40,463 nt of DNA from Paludibacteraceae bacterium (GTDB lineage Bacteria; Bacteroidota; Bacteroidia; Bacteroidales; Paludibacteraceae), in NCBI GenBank assembly GCA_016282955.1, contig JAEELX010000054.1:1-40463 (forward strand), written 5' to 3'. This document shows, piece after piece, positions 7,994-19,386 of this stretch. The translations under genes were made by a program, and so were the position numbers. Position 1 is the stretch's first letter. The number at the start of each line of letters is the position of its first letter. The notes below the pieces were generated by a model. It saw only the letters and a list, made by a program, of their open reading frames with translations. It was not told the DNA's origin and searched no databases.

Positions 7994-9727
7994 TTATTTT
8001 TCTGGTAACGTAACGGGCAGTCGCCCTACGGCAGGGATTTTCCCCATCATAATATCCGCAACGGCTTCCTCATTGTAGTAGGTGTCCGAATAGCAAACGA
8101 AAAACGCATCGGTGTCCTTGATAAACGGCAATCGAAAAGCCGAATACGGGTTGCCAAAATACAAAACGGCTGTCGGTTTGGTGCGTGCTAATTGCTGCAA
8201 GATCCACGCTTCTTCGGAAGGTATTTTGAGCATATTATGCCGTTGAGCAAGGCAGTCGTGCACCCCAATGATGATGTAATCGTATTGCTGTAATTGCCTG
8301 GAGAGGTCTCTGAGAGCGTTCAAATCCACCTCTTCGGGCAACGCAAAATAGTCCATCGGGTAGCCCGCTTTTTGCATGTGAAGGCACGCAATGACCGAGT
8401 TATCTTGCAACACACCCGACCTATCCGCAAAACCACTTATCTCTTCGGTGGTGCAAAACTTCAATTTGGGTGGTTGATATTCAGCGTGATAGCCGACGTA
8501 TGCGATTTTTTGGGTTTTATCAATGAATGGAGCGTTTTGCACGTTGCGTTTGTTCTGAATAAGCGTCATGGACTGCTCGGAGAGTTGTTTATTGAGCAAC
8601 GAATCTTGCGGACGATGAATCTTTTCCAAAATACCATCGGTTTGGCAATACGGGTCATAATCTTCGTCCAACATCCCGATTTTGGCTTTGAGCGTTAGTA
8701 TCTTGCGGACCCGTTCGTCCAAATCTTTTTCGCGTTGTTCGGATTTAGAAACATACTGCACGATGGCTTTCACGGTTTGCGGAATCTCGTGGGGCATCAA
8801 CAGCAAGTCAACACCCGCTTTATAAGCCGCAATATTCACCTGCACATAGTTGCCATCTTGCACCACACCCTTCATGCCGAGTGCGTCCGTGATAACCAAC
8901 CCCTTGAAGCCAAGTCGTTTTTTCAGCAACTCCGTCACGATAGGGTACGAGATAGACGAAGGCATCGTATCGTATGCTGGAACGTGCAAATGCCCCAACA
9001 TCACCAACTCCACGCCATCGTCAATGAGCCGCTTAAATGGATACAACTCCAACGAGTCCAACCGCTCCTTGCTGAACGGCAAAACGGGCAACGATTGGTG
9101 CGAGTCAACTTCCGTGTCGCCATGCCCCGGGAAATGCTTTGCACAAGCGAAAATACCCGCATCTTGCATCCCTCGCATATACGTACTTCCGTACGAAGCC
9201 ACCTTCTCCCTATCCGAACCAAACGAACGGGCATTGATGACGGGATTAAGCGGGTTGACGTTGATGTCCACATCGGGAGCAAAATTGATATAAATCTTCA
9301 CTTCCTTGCACAACTCGCCCACTGCCACACCCATCTTGTAAATCAACGTGTCGTTTGGCAAGGCTCCCAATTGCATCATCTTGGGGAAAAACGGAAACTC
9401 GGCATACCGCATCGCAGGTCCATATTCGCCGTCCATCGAGATGACTAATGGAATTTTGGCGATGCGTTGGATTTCGTTAATTCGGTCTAAGGCCTTGACG
9501 ATTTCATCTTCCATCACAATCACGCCACCCAAGCCCGCTTGCACCAAACCATCGAACTTGGCGTGTTTGTCGGCAGGCAGATACGAATCCAAACAGGCGA
9601 AAGTGATTTGCATTACCTTCTCTTCCGTAGTCATTCGTTGGAGGACACGCTCCACTTTCTGCTCATTGGAAACCGCACACGAACACATCACTAACCCAAT
9701 CAATAACAACCGTAAATGTCTGTGCAT
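7994..9727 (-). CDS. Glycoside hydrolase family 3 protein (beta-N-acetylhexosaminidase/NagZ-like lipoprotein)
   Basis: Lipobox-like LVMCSC; CAKHFPGHGDTEVDSHQSLPVL NagZ-type motif; GLVITDALGMKGV. Confidence 0.88.
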   Translation of the reverse strand: MHRHLRLLLIGLVMCSCAVSNEQKVERVLQRMTTEEKVMQITFACLDSYLPADKHAKFDGLVQAGLGGVIVMEDEIVKALDRINEIQRIAKIPLVISMDGEYGPAMRYAEFPFFPKMMQLGALPNDTLIYKMGVAVGELCKEVKIYINFAPDVDINVNPLNPVINARSFGSDREKVASYGSTYMRGMQDAGIFACAKHFPGHGDTEVDSHQSLPVLPFSKERLDSLELYPFKRLIDDGVELVMLGHLHVPAYDTMPSSISYPIVTELLKKRLGFKGLVITDALGMKGVVQDGNYVQVNIAAYKAGVDLLLMPHEIPQTVKAIVQYVSKSEQREKDLDERVRKILTLKAKIGMLDEDYDPYCQTDGILEKIHRPQDSLLNKQLSEQSMTLIQNKRNVQNAPFIDKTQKIAYVGYHAEYQPPKLKFCTTEEISGFADRSGVLQDNSVIACLHMQKAGYPMDYFALPEEVDLNALRDLSRQLQQYDYIIIGVHDCLAQRHNMLKIPSEEAWILQQLARTKPTAVLYFGNPYSAFRLPFIKDTDAFFVCYSDTYYNEEAVADIMMGKIPAVGRLPVTLPEK

Positions 9728-9728
9728 A

Positions 9729-11063
9729 CTATTGTTGTGAGTTTAGCAATTCTTGTATGGCGATTGACTCTTTTTCGTAGCCAGGCTTATGCAACAGGGC
9801 AAACATATTTTTCTTGTAAGCCTCCACGCCAGGTTGGTTGAACGGGTTGACGCCCAACATATAACCCGAAACGGCACACGCATTCTCAAAGAAATACAAC
9901 AAAGCCCCCAAGTGGAACAAATCGGCTTTATCCATCGCCACCTGCAAGCACGGAACGCCACCTTGTTTATGGGCTAACATCGTACCTAATTCGGCTTTGG
10001 AGTTGATTTCAAACATCGTTTTGCCAGTTAAAAAGTTCAAACCATCCAAGTTATTTTCATCATCCAGCACGGGCAACGGATAGTTATCTTGTTTGATAGA
10101 AATGAAGGTCTCAAACAGATGCCGAACACCCTCTTGGATATACTGACCCATCGAATGCAAGTCGGTCGTAAAATCGGCTATGGAAGGGAAGATACCCTTG
10201 TGTTCCTTGCCTTCCGACTCACCAAAGAGTTGCTTCCACCACTCGCCCACAAAGTGCAAAGCGGGGTTGAAGTTGGTCAAAATCTCGATACTTTTTTTCT
10301 CGTGCGAATAGAGGTGATAACGGCACGCAGCGTACTGTGCAGAGATGTTTTTATCAAAGCCGTGCTGGCAATCCTTCATCATATCCAACGCCCCAGCCAC
10401 CAACTGCTCTACCTCCTTGCCCACAAAGCAAGCTATCGGCAACAAACCCACTGGCGACAAAACCGAGAAGCGACCTCCGATATTATCATCAATGTTGTAG
10501 GTCTTGTATCCTTCTTTGTCGGCAAGCGTCCGCAAAGCCCCTTTCTTGGCATCGGTGATACAAACAATCCGATTTTTAGCCTCGTCTTTGCCCACCTGCT
10601 CCTCCAAAAGGCTCTTCAACAGTCGGAAAGCGATAGCAGGCTCAGTCGTTGTACCTGATTTGGAGATACAGATAATGCCGAACTTCTTCCGTTTCAACAC
10701 TTGGATGAGACTTTGGTGGTATTTTGCGTCCAAATGATGCCCAGCGTACACCACTTTGGGCGTATCTTTATTTTCTAACCATTCAAACGGGTTCCCGACA
10801 AATTCGTTCACGGCTTTGGCTCCCAAATACGAGCCTCCGATACCGATACAAACGATGATTTCGCAACTCTGACGCAGTTTTTCCGCAGTTGCAATGATGT
10901 CGCTCACTTCATTTTGTATGTTTCGGGGAAGTTCTACCCAACCCAAGAAATCATTCCCTGCTCCTGTGCCTTGCAAGGTCTTTTCTTGGCACTCGTTGGC
11001 TAATTTTGCGTAGGCTTGCAATTCTTCGCTACGCAACGCATTGGCATAATTAAAATGTATCAT
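9729..11063 (-). CDS. pgi: Glucose-6-phosphate isomerase
   Basis: CIGIGGSYLGAKAV, ISKSGTTTEPAIAFR, GRFSVLSPVGLLP motifs. Confidence 0.96.
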   Translation of the reverse strand: MIHFNYANALRSEELQAYAKLANECQEKTLQGTGAGNDFLGWVELPRNIQNEVSDIIATAEKLRQSCEIIVCIGIGGSYLGAKAVNEFVGNPFEWLENKDTPKVVYAGHHLDAKYHQSLIQVLKRKKFGIICISKSGTTTEPAIAFRLLKSLLEEQVGKDEAKNRIVCITDAKKGALRTLADKEGYKTYNIDDNIGGRFSVLSPVGLLPIACFVGKEVEQLVAGALDMMKDCQHGFDKNISAQYAACRYHLYSHEKKSIEILTNFNPALHFVGEWWKQLFGESEGKEHKGIFPSIADFTTDLHSMGQYIQEGVRHLFETFISIKQDNYPLPVLDDENNLDGLNFLTGKTMFEINSKAELGTMLAHKQGGVPCLQVAMDKADLFHLGALLYFFENACAVSGYMLGVNPFNQPGVEAYKKNMFALLHKPGYEKESIAIQELLNSQQ

Positions 11064-11081
11064 AGTTGTAAGGTTAAAAAA

Positions 11082-12626
11082 TTATACTTCGGGTTTCATG
11101 GTTGGGAAAAGCAACACCTCTTGGATACTCTCTTTCCCTGTCATCAGCATCGTTAGACGGTCTATTCCGATGCCTATTCCACTCGTCGGTGGCATTCCAT
11201 ACTCGATGGCACGAATAAAATCGTGGTCGATAATCATCGCCTCTTCGTCGCCTTTTTGAGCCAGTTTCATCTGCTCCACAAAACGTTCATATTGGTCAAT
11301 CGGGTCGTTTAATTCGCTGTACGCATTCGCCAACTCCTTGCCGTTAACCATCAACTCAAAACGCTCGGTTAAGCCTTTCTTGGAGCGGTGCATCTTCGTC
11401 AAAGGCGACATCTCAATCGGATAATCAATGATGAAAGTCGGCTGCACAAAATCACCTTCGCAACACTCGCCAAAAATCTCATCTATTAACTTGCCTTTGC
11501 CCATCGAATCCTGCACTTCCACACCCACTTTTTTAGCAATTTGGCGAATCTCGTCCTCATCTTTACCATACAAATCATAGCCCGTTTTTTCTTTGATGGC
11601 TTCCAAAATCGGCAAACGACGGTACGGGGCTTTGAAATCAATCTCTTTGTCGCCTATTTTAATTTTGGTGGAACCGTTCACGGCGATGGCAATTTTTTCC
11701 AACAATTGCTCCGTGAAACGCATCATCCACTCGTAATCTTTGTACTGCACATACAACTCCATACACGTAAATTCGGGGTTATGCGAACGGTCCATGCCTT
11801 CGTTTCGGAAGTTTCGCCCAATCTCATACACACCTTCAAAACCACCGACAATCAGCCGTTTGAGGTACAATTCGGTGGCGATTCGCAAGTACATATCAAT
11901 GTCCAACGTGTAATGATGCGTGATGAACGGACGTGCGGTCGCTCCACCCGCGATAGCCTGCAAAATGGGTGTTTCCACTTCGGTATAACCCGCTTCATCA
12001 AAGACCGAACGCATAGTCGAAATGATTTTGGCACGCTTGATAAACGTCTCCTTGATGCCCTCATTCACCACCAAATCCACGTACCGTTGGCGATAACGCA
12101 ACTCGGGGTCGTTGAAACCATCGTAGGCAACACCGTCTTTATACTTCACAATCGGCAATGGTTTAACCGACTTCGCAAGGACAGTCAACTGCTTCGCATG
12201 CACCGAAATCTCGCCCATCTGCGTGCGGAAAACAAACCCTTTGATGCCCACAAAATCGCCAATATCCAGCAGTTTTTTGAATACCACATTATACATTTGT
12301 TGCTCTACCGTGGTGGGTTGTTCGCCCTCTGCTACAGGGGCTTGGATGTCGTCCCGACTTACGTACACTTGTATCCGACCTTTCGCGTCTTGAATCTCAA
12401 TGAAGGAAGCCTTGCCCATGATTCGCCTTGACATCAAACGCCCTGCAATAGACACTTCCTTGCCTGTGTACCACTTGGCTGTCGTGTCGTCGTCTTTAAA
12501 ATGGGCTTTAATGTCGTCCGTATAACCCGTAACAACGTACTCTTGGGCTGGATAAGGGTCAATGCCCAACTCCCGTAACGCTTTCAGACTCTCTCTGCGT
12601 ATAATCTCTTGTTCTGATAACTCCAT
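11082..12626 (-). CDS. lysS: Lysine--tRNA ligase (class II)
   Basis: GRNFRNEGMDRSHNPEFTCMELY, GIGIGIDRLTMLMT class II aaRS motifs. Confidence 0.97.
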   Translation of the reverse strand: MELSEQEIIRRESLKALRELGIDPYPAQEYVVTGYTDDIKAHFKDDDTTAKWYTGKEVSIAGRLMSRRIMGKASFIEIQDAKGRIQVYVSRDDIQAPVAEGEQPTTVEQQMYNVVFKKLLDIGDFVGIKGFVFRTQMGEISVHAKQLTVLAKSVKPLPIVKYKDGVAYDGFNDPELRYRQRYVDLVVNEGIKETFIKRAKIISTMRSVFDEAGYTEVETPILQAIAGGATARPFITHHYTLDIDMYLRIATELYLKRLIVGGFEGVYEIGRNFRNEGMDRSHNPEFTCMELYVQYKDYEWMMRFTEQLLEKIAIAVNGSTKIKIGDKEIDFKAPYRRLPILEAIKEKTGYDLYGKDEDEIRQIAKKVGVEVQDSMGKGKLIDEIFGECCEGDFVQPTFIIDYPIEMSPLTKMHRSKKGLTERFELMVNGKELANAYSELNDPIDQYERFVEQMKLAQKGDEEAMIIDHDFIRAIEYGMPPTSGIGIGIDRLTMLMTGKESIQEVLLFPTMKPEV

Positions 12627-12666
12627 AATTCTTTTTTTATAATAACCGAGCGAAAATAGTATTTTT

Positions 12667-13680
12667 TTACCAATTTTCCATCGCTAATTTTAATTCTTTT
12701 TCGGTAACGATTTGGTTGACGTACGGACGCGAGAAATCTGCCAAGAGGGTACAGTTTATTCGGTCGGTTTGCGTGTTTTTCTTGTCTTTATGCGTCCAAG
12801 CAATGATGGTTTCGTAATCCGCAGGCGTGATTGGCAAGGTTTTGTAATACGTAGCCCAAACCTCTTTCAGTTGCTCAAAAATCGTCTGCGGAAAATGCTT
12901 TTTCTCCACACTTAAAAACAACTCTGCCACCATTCCATACATCACCGCAAAACCGTGCGGAATCGTCTTCCCGAGCGACAATTGCCATTCTTCAACTGCA
13001 TGTCCAACCGTATGCCCAAAATTCAGGGCTTTCCGCATCCCATTATCCGCAACATCGTCCTGCACATACCGCTCTTTAATCCAACACGACTGCTCCACCA
13101 AACTCGCAAAAGTATATTTATCCAGGTTGGTCAGGTTTTGCATCGCATGGGTTACTCGCTCCCACTCGTTTGCGGAAAACAGCAAGGCGTGTTTGAGCAT
13201 TTCTGCCCAACCCGAGAGCAACTCTTGGCGAGGAAGCGTCTCCAAAAACGGGATATAATGCCACACTTGCAACGGCATTTGAATCACTCCCACACAGTTT
13301 TTGATGCCTTTGTAATTAAAGCCTGTTTTGCCACCGTTCGCCGCATCAACCATCGCCAACAAGGTCGTTGGTACGTTGATATAAGTCATCCCACGCATGT
13401 ACGTTGAGGCACAAAAACCTCCTATGTCGCACACGATTCCCCCACCGATATTCACCAAAACACTGTTTCGCGTGGCTTGTTTCTCCAACAAAAAATCCCA
13501 AATCTGTTGGACGATTTGCAAGGTTTTATTGGACTCTTGGGCTTCTAAAATGTAGGTGTTTTCGGGCGTGATGCAAGGCGAAAGTTCAAAACATTTCTGA
13601 CGCACCGCACTATCAACCACAAAAAATAGTTGTCGGTCGCCCAATTCGCACAAATGCTCGTGTAAGTTGTCTATAATCAC
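12667..13680 (-). CDS. aroB: 3-dehydroquinate synthase
   Basis: NIGGGIVCDIGGFCASTYMRGMTYINVPTTLLAMVDAANGGKTG and ALNFGHTVGHAVE. Confidence 0.94.
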   Translation of the reverse strand: MIIDNLHEHLCELGDRQLFFVVDSAVRQKCFELSPCITPENTYILEAQESNKTLQIVQQIWDFLLEKQATRNSVLVNIGGGIVCDIGGFCASTYMRGMTYINVPTTLLAMVDAANGGKTGFNYKGIKNCVGVIQMPLQVWHYIPFLETLPRQELLSGWAEMLKHALLFSANEWERVTHAMQNLTNLDKYTFASLVEQSCWIKERYVQDDVADNGMRKALNFGHTVGHAVEEWQLSLGKTIPHGFAVMYGMVAELFLSVEKKHFPQTIFEQLKEVWATYYKTLPITPADYETIIAWTHKDKKNTQTDRINCTLLADFSRPYVNQIVTEKELKLAMENW

Positions 13681-14357
13681 AATGTAATCTCCGTTTTGTT
13701 GACCTCTTCGAGCGAATAATTCAGGAAATCAATCATCGGTTTTGATGCCTGAATAATATCCAAAATCAAATCCGTGAAACTATCTGCCAGCACCTCTTTG
13801 TTGGACAAATGATGCGAAATAGTGAACGTTTTGAGCCGCAACCAATCGGCGTGAATGAAATCCTTATCGAATCCAATCGGCACTTTTTTGAGGGCATAAT
13901 CGTAGTCAAAATCGCTGAAATACTGCTTAAAATGTGGCTCAGCAAAAATTTCTTCCACTTCATCGTAGTTCTCGTAAATATCTTGCCGAATCTTTTTGAC
14001 CAAATTAGATGGCGGACACCACATTCCCCCAGCAAACAGACAGTTATTGGGCTGAATATGCACATAATATCCCGCATACAACCCTTTTTTGCCACCAATC
14101 GCAGGAAACGTGCCAAACCACTCCTTGTACGGCCGTTTATCCTTACTAAAACGCACATCACGGTAGATTCGCCAGATACAATCTTTTGGTGTCAGATGTG
14201 CCAAAGCGGGGTCCATGACGGCTAATTTTTCGAGCAACTGAGCATTCCATTCCACAAACCATTCATGGCAAGCCACGTACTGCTCCTTGTGGGCATTAAA
14301 CCATTCGCGATTATTGTTATGCGACAGTTCGGTTAAAAAGTCAAATATTTTTTGCAT
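13677..14357 (-). CDS. DUF2461 (TIGR02453-like) domain protein
   Basis: FLTELSHNNNREWFNAHKEQY...RIYRDVRFSKDKRPYKEWFG...GYYVHIQPNNCLFAGGMW. Confidence 0.85.
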   Translation of the reverse strand: MQKIFDFLTELSHNNNREWFNAHKEQYVACHEWFVEWNAQLLEKLAVMDPALAHLTPKDCIWRIYRDVRFSKDKRPYKEWFGTFPAIGGKKGLYAGYYVHIQPNNCLFAGGMWCPPSNLVKKIRQDIYENYDEVEEIFAEPHFKQYFSDFDYDYALKKVPIGFDKDFIHADWLRLKTFTISHHLSNKEVLADSFTDLILDIIQASKPMIDFLNYSLEEVNKTEITL

Positions 14358-14394
14358 TCTTTCGTAATTTTAATGTAACTTCGCTTTGTTTTAG

Positions 14395-14464
14395 GTCTCA
14401 TAGTTCAATGGATAGAATACGGGTTTCCTAAACCTTAGATTCGAGTTCGATTCTCGATGAGACT
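14395..14464 (+). tRNA. tRNA-Arg (anticodon CCU)
   Basis: Acceptor GTCTCAT pairs fully with ATGAGAC; anticodon loop TTCCTAA; T arm TCGAG-TTCGATT-CTCGA; CCA not encoded. Confidence 0.92.
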
Positions 14465-14495
14465 ACAACGAAAGCACGACAAAGATATATTTTTT

Positions 14496-15116
14496 ATGTC
14501 AAAAAAAACGACAAAATACTACGTGGTTTGGGAGGGGAAAAATCCTGGCATTTACAACACTTGGGACGAATGTCAAGAGCAAATAAACGGCTATTCGGGA
14601 GCCAAATACCAAAGTTTTCCGTCGTTAGAGTTGGCACAATATGCTTTTGCTGATTCGTATGAAAAACGCAAAGAAGCCATCATTGCTATGGCAAAAGAGA
14701 CGACAGATGGACCTATTTTGCCTGCTATTGCGGTGGATGCAGCTTCGGATAGAATGAACCGAATGGAGTTTCGAGGCGTGGATATTGAAAAAAATGTGGA
14801 AATTTTTCATAGCCCGATTTATCCGTGTTCCAACTCCAACGTGGGCGAGTTTTTGGCGATTGTGAAGGGTTTGGAGTACATCAAAGAGCATAAACTCAAT
14901 TATGCCTTGTATTCCGACAGCGTTACGGCGTTGGCGTGGGTGCGAAACCAGCGAGCTAATGTAACCTTGAAGTTTGACGAGCGTGCTGCCCTTTTGATTC
15001 GTGATTTAAGCCACGCTGAACGGTGGTTGCTGACGAATAATTATTCCAAAATTCCCTTGCTCAAATGGGAAACGAGCAAATGGGGCGAAATTTTGGCAGA
15101 TTTTGGACGAAAATAA
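14496..15116 (+). CDS. Ribonuclease H with N-terminal viroplasmin (caulimovirus-type) domain
   Basis: KYYVVWEGKNPGIYNTWDECQEQINGYSGAKYQSFPSLELAQYAF viroplasmin motif; RNase H-like AVDAASDR...VGEFLAIVKGLEYIKE...ALYSDSVTALAWV. Start moved from 14457, which lies inside the tRNA. Confidence 0.85.
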   Translation: MSKKTTKYYVVWEGKNPGIYNTWDECQEQINGYSGAKYQSFPSLELAQYAFADSYEKRKEAIIAMAKETTDGPILPAIAVDAASDRMNRMEFRGVDIEKNVEIFHSPIYPCSNSNVGEFLAIVKGLEYIKEHKLNYALYSDSVTALAWVRNQRANVTLKFDERAALLIRDLSHAERWLLTNNYSKIPLLKWETSKWGEILADFGRK

Positions 15117-15128
15117 ATTGAAAAAAGA

Positions 15129-15159
15129 TTGTTGTTTTTTAGAAAAAAACATAATTTTG
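15129..15159 (+). promoter_or_regulatory. Bacteroidota-type promoter for gapA
   Basis: TTG(TTG) about 17-20 nt upstream of TAATTTTG (TAnnTTTG, 15152-15159), about 40 nt before the gapA start. Confidence 0.55.
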
Positions 15160-15191
15160 TGATGTAGAAAATAATAAACTTTAATTTTTAA

Positions 15192-16208
<1,017 letters not shown>

Positions 16209-16232
16209 AAAACGTTTTTTATGTAATAAAAG

Positions 16233-16267
16233 AAGGATTACATCGTTTGGATGTAGTCCTTTTTTAT
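16233..16267 (+). terminator. Rho-independent terminator of gapA
   Basis: AAGGATTACATC-gtttg-GATGTAGTCCTT stem followed by a T run. Confidence 0.85.
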
Positions 16268-16406
16268 TATTCGGTGGGTATCCCTCTTGGGATAAACCTT
16301 ATTACGGTTTTGGTGCTTGAGGTCGCAAACATGGGAGGAGGTAGGGTAACGTTTGGGGTACTTCTATTGTGGCAGGATTCTCCTTTATTTTATCCCAACT
16401 CAATCC

Positions 16407-17591
16407 TCAATTCTCTTTGATGTTCGGTAAAAAATACGCCACAATACCCAACAAAGGTAGGAAAGCCGTCATCTGAAACACCTGTTGAATACTCGTCAAG
16501 TCTGCAAGCCACCCAAACAAAGCTGAGCCAATGCCAGCCAACCCAAACGACAAGCCGTAAAATGCTCCCGAAATCATACCTACATTACCCGGCAGAAGCT
16601 CCGTGGCATACACCAGAATAGCCGACATCGCCGATGACATCACCATCCCCACCAGCATAACCAACACAATCGTCCACGTCAAATTGCAGTACGGAAGCAG
16701 CAACGCAAAGGGCGAAGGACCGAGAATACTGACCCAAATGACATATTTCCGCCCATACATATCCCCGAGTTTGCCACCAATAAGCAACCCCATCGCCGTC
16801 GAAACCAAGAAACCAAACAGCACATATTGCGAGGCAGTAACCGACAATCCGAACTTGTCAATCATATAAAACGTGATGTAATTTTGAATGTTGGCGGTGT
16901 AAAAATCCTTGGAAAACATCAGCACCAACAGCACCACAACGGCCACAACGATTTGGCGTTTGGGCAAGTAACTTGTGTTCTCAATATCAAACTTCGATTT
17001 GCCACGCCCATACAACTCAATCTGCTTTTTATACCAACTGCCAATCTTCGCCAATAGCCAAATTGCCACAGCGACCATCAGCCCGAACCAACTGATACTT
17101 TGTTGCCCGTACGGAACCACTATCAGAGCCACTGCAACAGGTCCTAACGCCCGTCCCACATTACCTCCTATTTGGAAAATGGATTGTGCCATACCTTTCG
17201 CTCCACCAGACGCTAAACGTGCCACTTTTGACGATTCGGGATGAAGCACCGACGAACCCATTCCCACGAACGCCACTGACACTAAAACAGCTGCAAAACT
17301 ATCTGCCCAAGCCAACAAAAGCAACCCTATCAGCGTGAAGCACATACCCACCACCAAGCCGTAAGGACGCGGGGTTTTGTCGGAGAGATACCCCACAAGT
17401 GGCTGAAGCAAAGACGAAGTGAGTTGACTGGTCAGTGTGATGGCACCAATCTGCATAAAACTCAACCCCAGCGACTCCTTAATCATCGGGTAAATCGATG
17501 GAATCACCGACTGAAACATATCGTTTAGCAGATGCCCGATGCACACCATCAGTAGCACGGACATAGTCGCTTTATTTTGGGGTTCGTTCAT
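16407..17591 (-). CDS. MFS transporter, fosmidomycin-resistance (Fsr)-like
   Basis: CIGHLLNDMFQSVIPSIYPMIKESLGLSFMQIGAITLTSQLTSSLLQPLVGYLSDK typical Fsr N-terminus; about 12 hydrophobic segments. Confidence 0.85.
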   Translation of the reverse strand: MNEPQNKATMSVLLMVCIGHLLNDMFQSVIPSIYPMIKESLGLSFMQIGAITLTSQLTSSLLQPLVGYLSDKTPRPYGLVVGMCFTLIGLLLLAWADSFAAVLVSVAFVGMGSSVLHPESSKVARLASGGAKGMAQSIFQIGGNVGRALGPVAVALIVVPYGQQSISWFGLMVAVAIWLLAKIGSWYKKQIELYGRGKSKFDIENTSYLPKRQIVVAVVVLLVLMFSKDFYTANIQNYITFYMIDKFGLSVTASQYVLFGFLVSTAMGLLIGGKLGDMYGRKYVIWVSILGPSPFALLLPYCNLTWTIVLVMLVGMVMSSAMSAILVYATELLPGNVGMISGAFYGLSFGLAGIGSALFGWLADLTSIQQVFQMTAFLPLLGIVAYFLPNIKEN

Positions 17592-17765
17592 CGTATTGCT
17601 TTGTTTAACAATGAGTTAGTGTTTTTCCGAAGGCAAAAGTACGAAAATTTATTCGCACAAAAACTAATTTTTGTATTTTTGCGAAAATTAGGCTGTATTT
17701 TTGAAGATACAACTTCCAATATGCAAAAAGATAACAAATTTATTAAATACTAAAAGTTAAAAATT

Positions 17766-18839
17766 ATGCCAAATAATACACAAGAAAGGTCTTTTTATCC
17801 TGACTTTTTAAGAGTGATTGCGATTTTTGAGGTAATTTTACTCCATTTAATTGCAAGTAATTTCGGAACTTTAAATCCCGAGTCTTACGAATGGCAAGTT
17901 TTAAATTTTTATGACGGATTATCTCGTTGGCCTGTCCCTATTTTTATTATGGTTAGTGGAATGTTTCTGTTAGATTTCAGGCGTTATAGTGAAAATGTGA
18001 CTGAAAATTTCCACCGAATTGCAAAGAAAAATATTCTCAGAATGGTTATTGCTTTAGTTTTTTGGAGTACTTTCTATCTTTATTTTGAGATGTTTTTATC
18101 TGGTCAATTTGATCCCAGCCCGATAAAATTAGGTTCTTTTTTATTCCGAAACATAAAATATCATCTTTGGTTTTTGTATCTCATCATCGGACTGTATATT
18201 ATGACACCATTTTTGCAACTTTTAGTGAAAAATTTAAGTAAAAAAGATTTTGAACTTTTGCTTATCATTTTAGCTATTTCTAGCTGTGGTTACGATTTAA
18301 TAAATGTGTATTTGGACTTTTTTGTAAATAGGACGCTGTTTATACGCTCCGAAGTCCCAGAACTTGGTGGTTATGTAATCTATTTTTTAGCAGGATACTA
18401 CTTTGCGCATTTTGAAATTTCAAAGAAAACGAGGATTATATTTTATATTTTGGCTATCGTTTCGTTTATTTTTTCTATTTGTTCCAATTCAGCCTTTGCT
18501 AGCATTTCAGGAAAAGCAAAAGAATTCATTTTTCAATGCAAACTGTTAAATGTGATGTTTCCTGCATTTGGTGTTTTTATTTTCGTTAAGAACTCATTTG
18601 CGAATTTAAAAGATAATAGCAAATTTAAAAATATCATAACCAAACTTTCAGGTTTATCTTTTGGAATTTATCTTATACATGTTGCCGTCCTAGATGTGAT
18701 CGTTAAAAAGTTTCAAATAACAACGCTCTGTTTTAATCCCATCATCTCGGTTCCACTCTTAAACATTGCTATTTTTTTGATTTCAACGATTTTGGCTTGG
18801 ATCATCTCAAAAATTCCAATTTTACGGAAAGTGATTTAA
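17766..18839 (+). CDS. Acyltransferase family 3 membrane protein
   Basis: RSFYPDFLRVIAIFEVILLHL...; many hydrophobic helices; IYLIHVAVLDVIVKK C-terminal motif; markedly AT-rich. Confidence 0.8.
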   Translation: MPNNTQERSFYPDFLRVIAIFEVILLHLIASNFGTLNPESYEWQVLNFYDGLSRWPVPIFIMVSGMFLLDFRRYSENVTENFHRIAKKNILRMVIALVFWSTFYLYFEMFLSGQFDPSPIKLGSFLFRNIKYHLWFLYLIIGLYIMTPFLQLLVKNLSKKDFELLLIILAISSCGYDLINVYLDFFVNRTLFIRSEVPELGGYVIYFLAGYYFAHFEISKKTRIIFYILAIVSFIFSICSNSAFASISGKAKEFIFQCKLLNVMFPAFGVFIFVKNSFANLKDNSKFKNIITKLSGLSFGIYLIHVAVLDVIVKKFQITTLCFNPIISVPLLNIAIFLISTILAWIISKIPILRKVI

Positions 18840-18873
18840 ATTTTTAGGATGTTTTTTGAAGCTTTGAGGCAAA

Positions 18874-19335
18874 TCACTTCCTCATCGCATTCATAATATC
18901 CTTGATATCCCGCTTGTTTTCGCGTTCTTTGATGGCTTGGCGTTTATCGTACTCGTGCTTACCCGTACAAAGAGCAATCTCCAACTTCGCCAACCCTTTT
19001 TCATTGATAAATAGCCGCAACGGAATAATCGTTTTGCCCGTTTGCTCCACATTACGAGCGAGTTTATTCAGTTCTTTTTTGGTGAGCAATAGCTTACGGT
19101 CGCGTTTCTGTTCGTGGTTATAATAACTGCCAAAGCGGTACAGAGCAATGTTCATCCCTTTGACCCACAACTCGCCACCTTGAAACGTACAATACGTGTC
19201 CACCAAACTCACTTTGCTATCGCGAATCGATTTGATTTCCGTGCCAAATAATTGTAAACCAGCAACATACCTATCCAAGATGGTATAGTCAAAAAAGGCA
19301 CGTCTGTTTTTTATGTTCACATGGCTGGTTTTCAT
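18874..19335 (-). CDS. smpB: SsrA-binding protein SmpB
   Basis: [43 protein letters not shown]...[13 protein letters not shown]. Start at [10 protein letters not shown]; the longer ORF start would run through the upstream gene's terminator. Confidence 0.96.
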   Translation of the reverse strand: MKTSHVNIKNRRAFFDYTILDRYVAGLQLFGTEIKSIRDSKVSLVDTYCTFQGGELWVKGMNIALYRFGSYYNHEQKRDRKLLLTKKELNKLARNVEQTGKTIIPLRLFINEKGLAKLEIALCTGKHEYDKRQAIKERENKRDIKDIMNAMRK

Positions 19336-19346
19336 AAACAAAAATA

Positions 19347-19373
19347 GAGCAGTGAACGCTTTATCCACTGCCC
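19347..19373 (-). terminator. Rho-independent terminator downstream of the M3 peptidase gene
   Basis: Minus strand GGGCAGTG-GATAAAGCGTT-CACTGCTC followed by TATTTTTGTTT. Confidence 0.7.
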
Positions 19374-19386
19374 TATGTTATCGATT

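Noticed and set aside
14457-14495. Upstream start of the RNase H ORF (MRLQRKHDKDIFF)
   Set aside because: Begins inside the tRNA-Arg 3' end; MSKKTTKYYVVWEG at 14496 fits the family N-terminus.
16290-16400. Region between the gapA terminator and the MFS gene as an ncRNA
   Set aside because: Only a weak imperfect hairpin (ggtatccctcttgggataaacc); no promoter or conserved motif identified.
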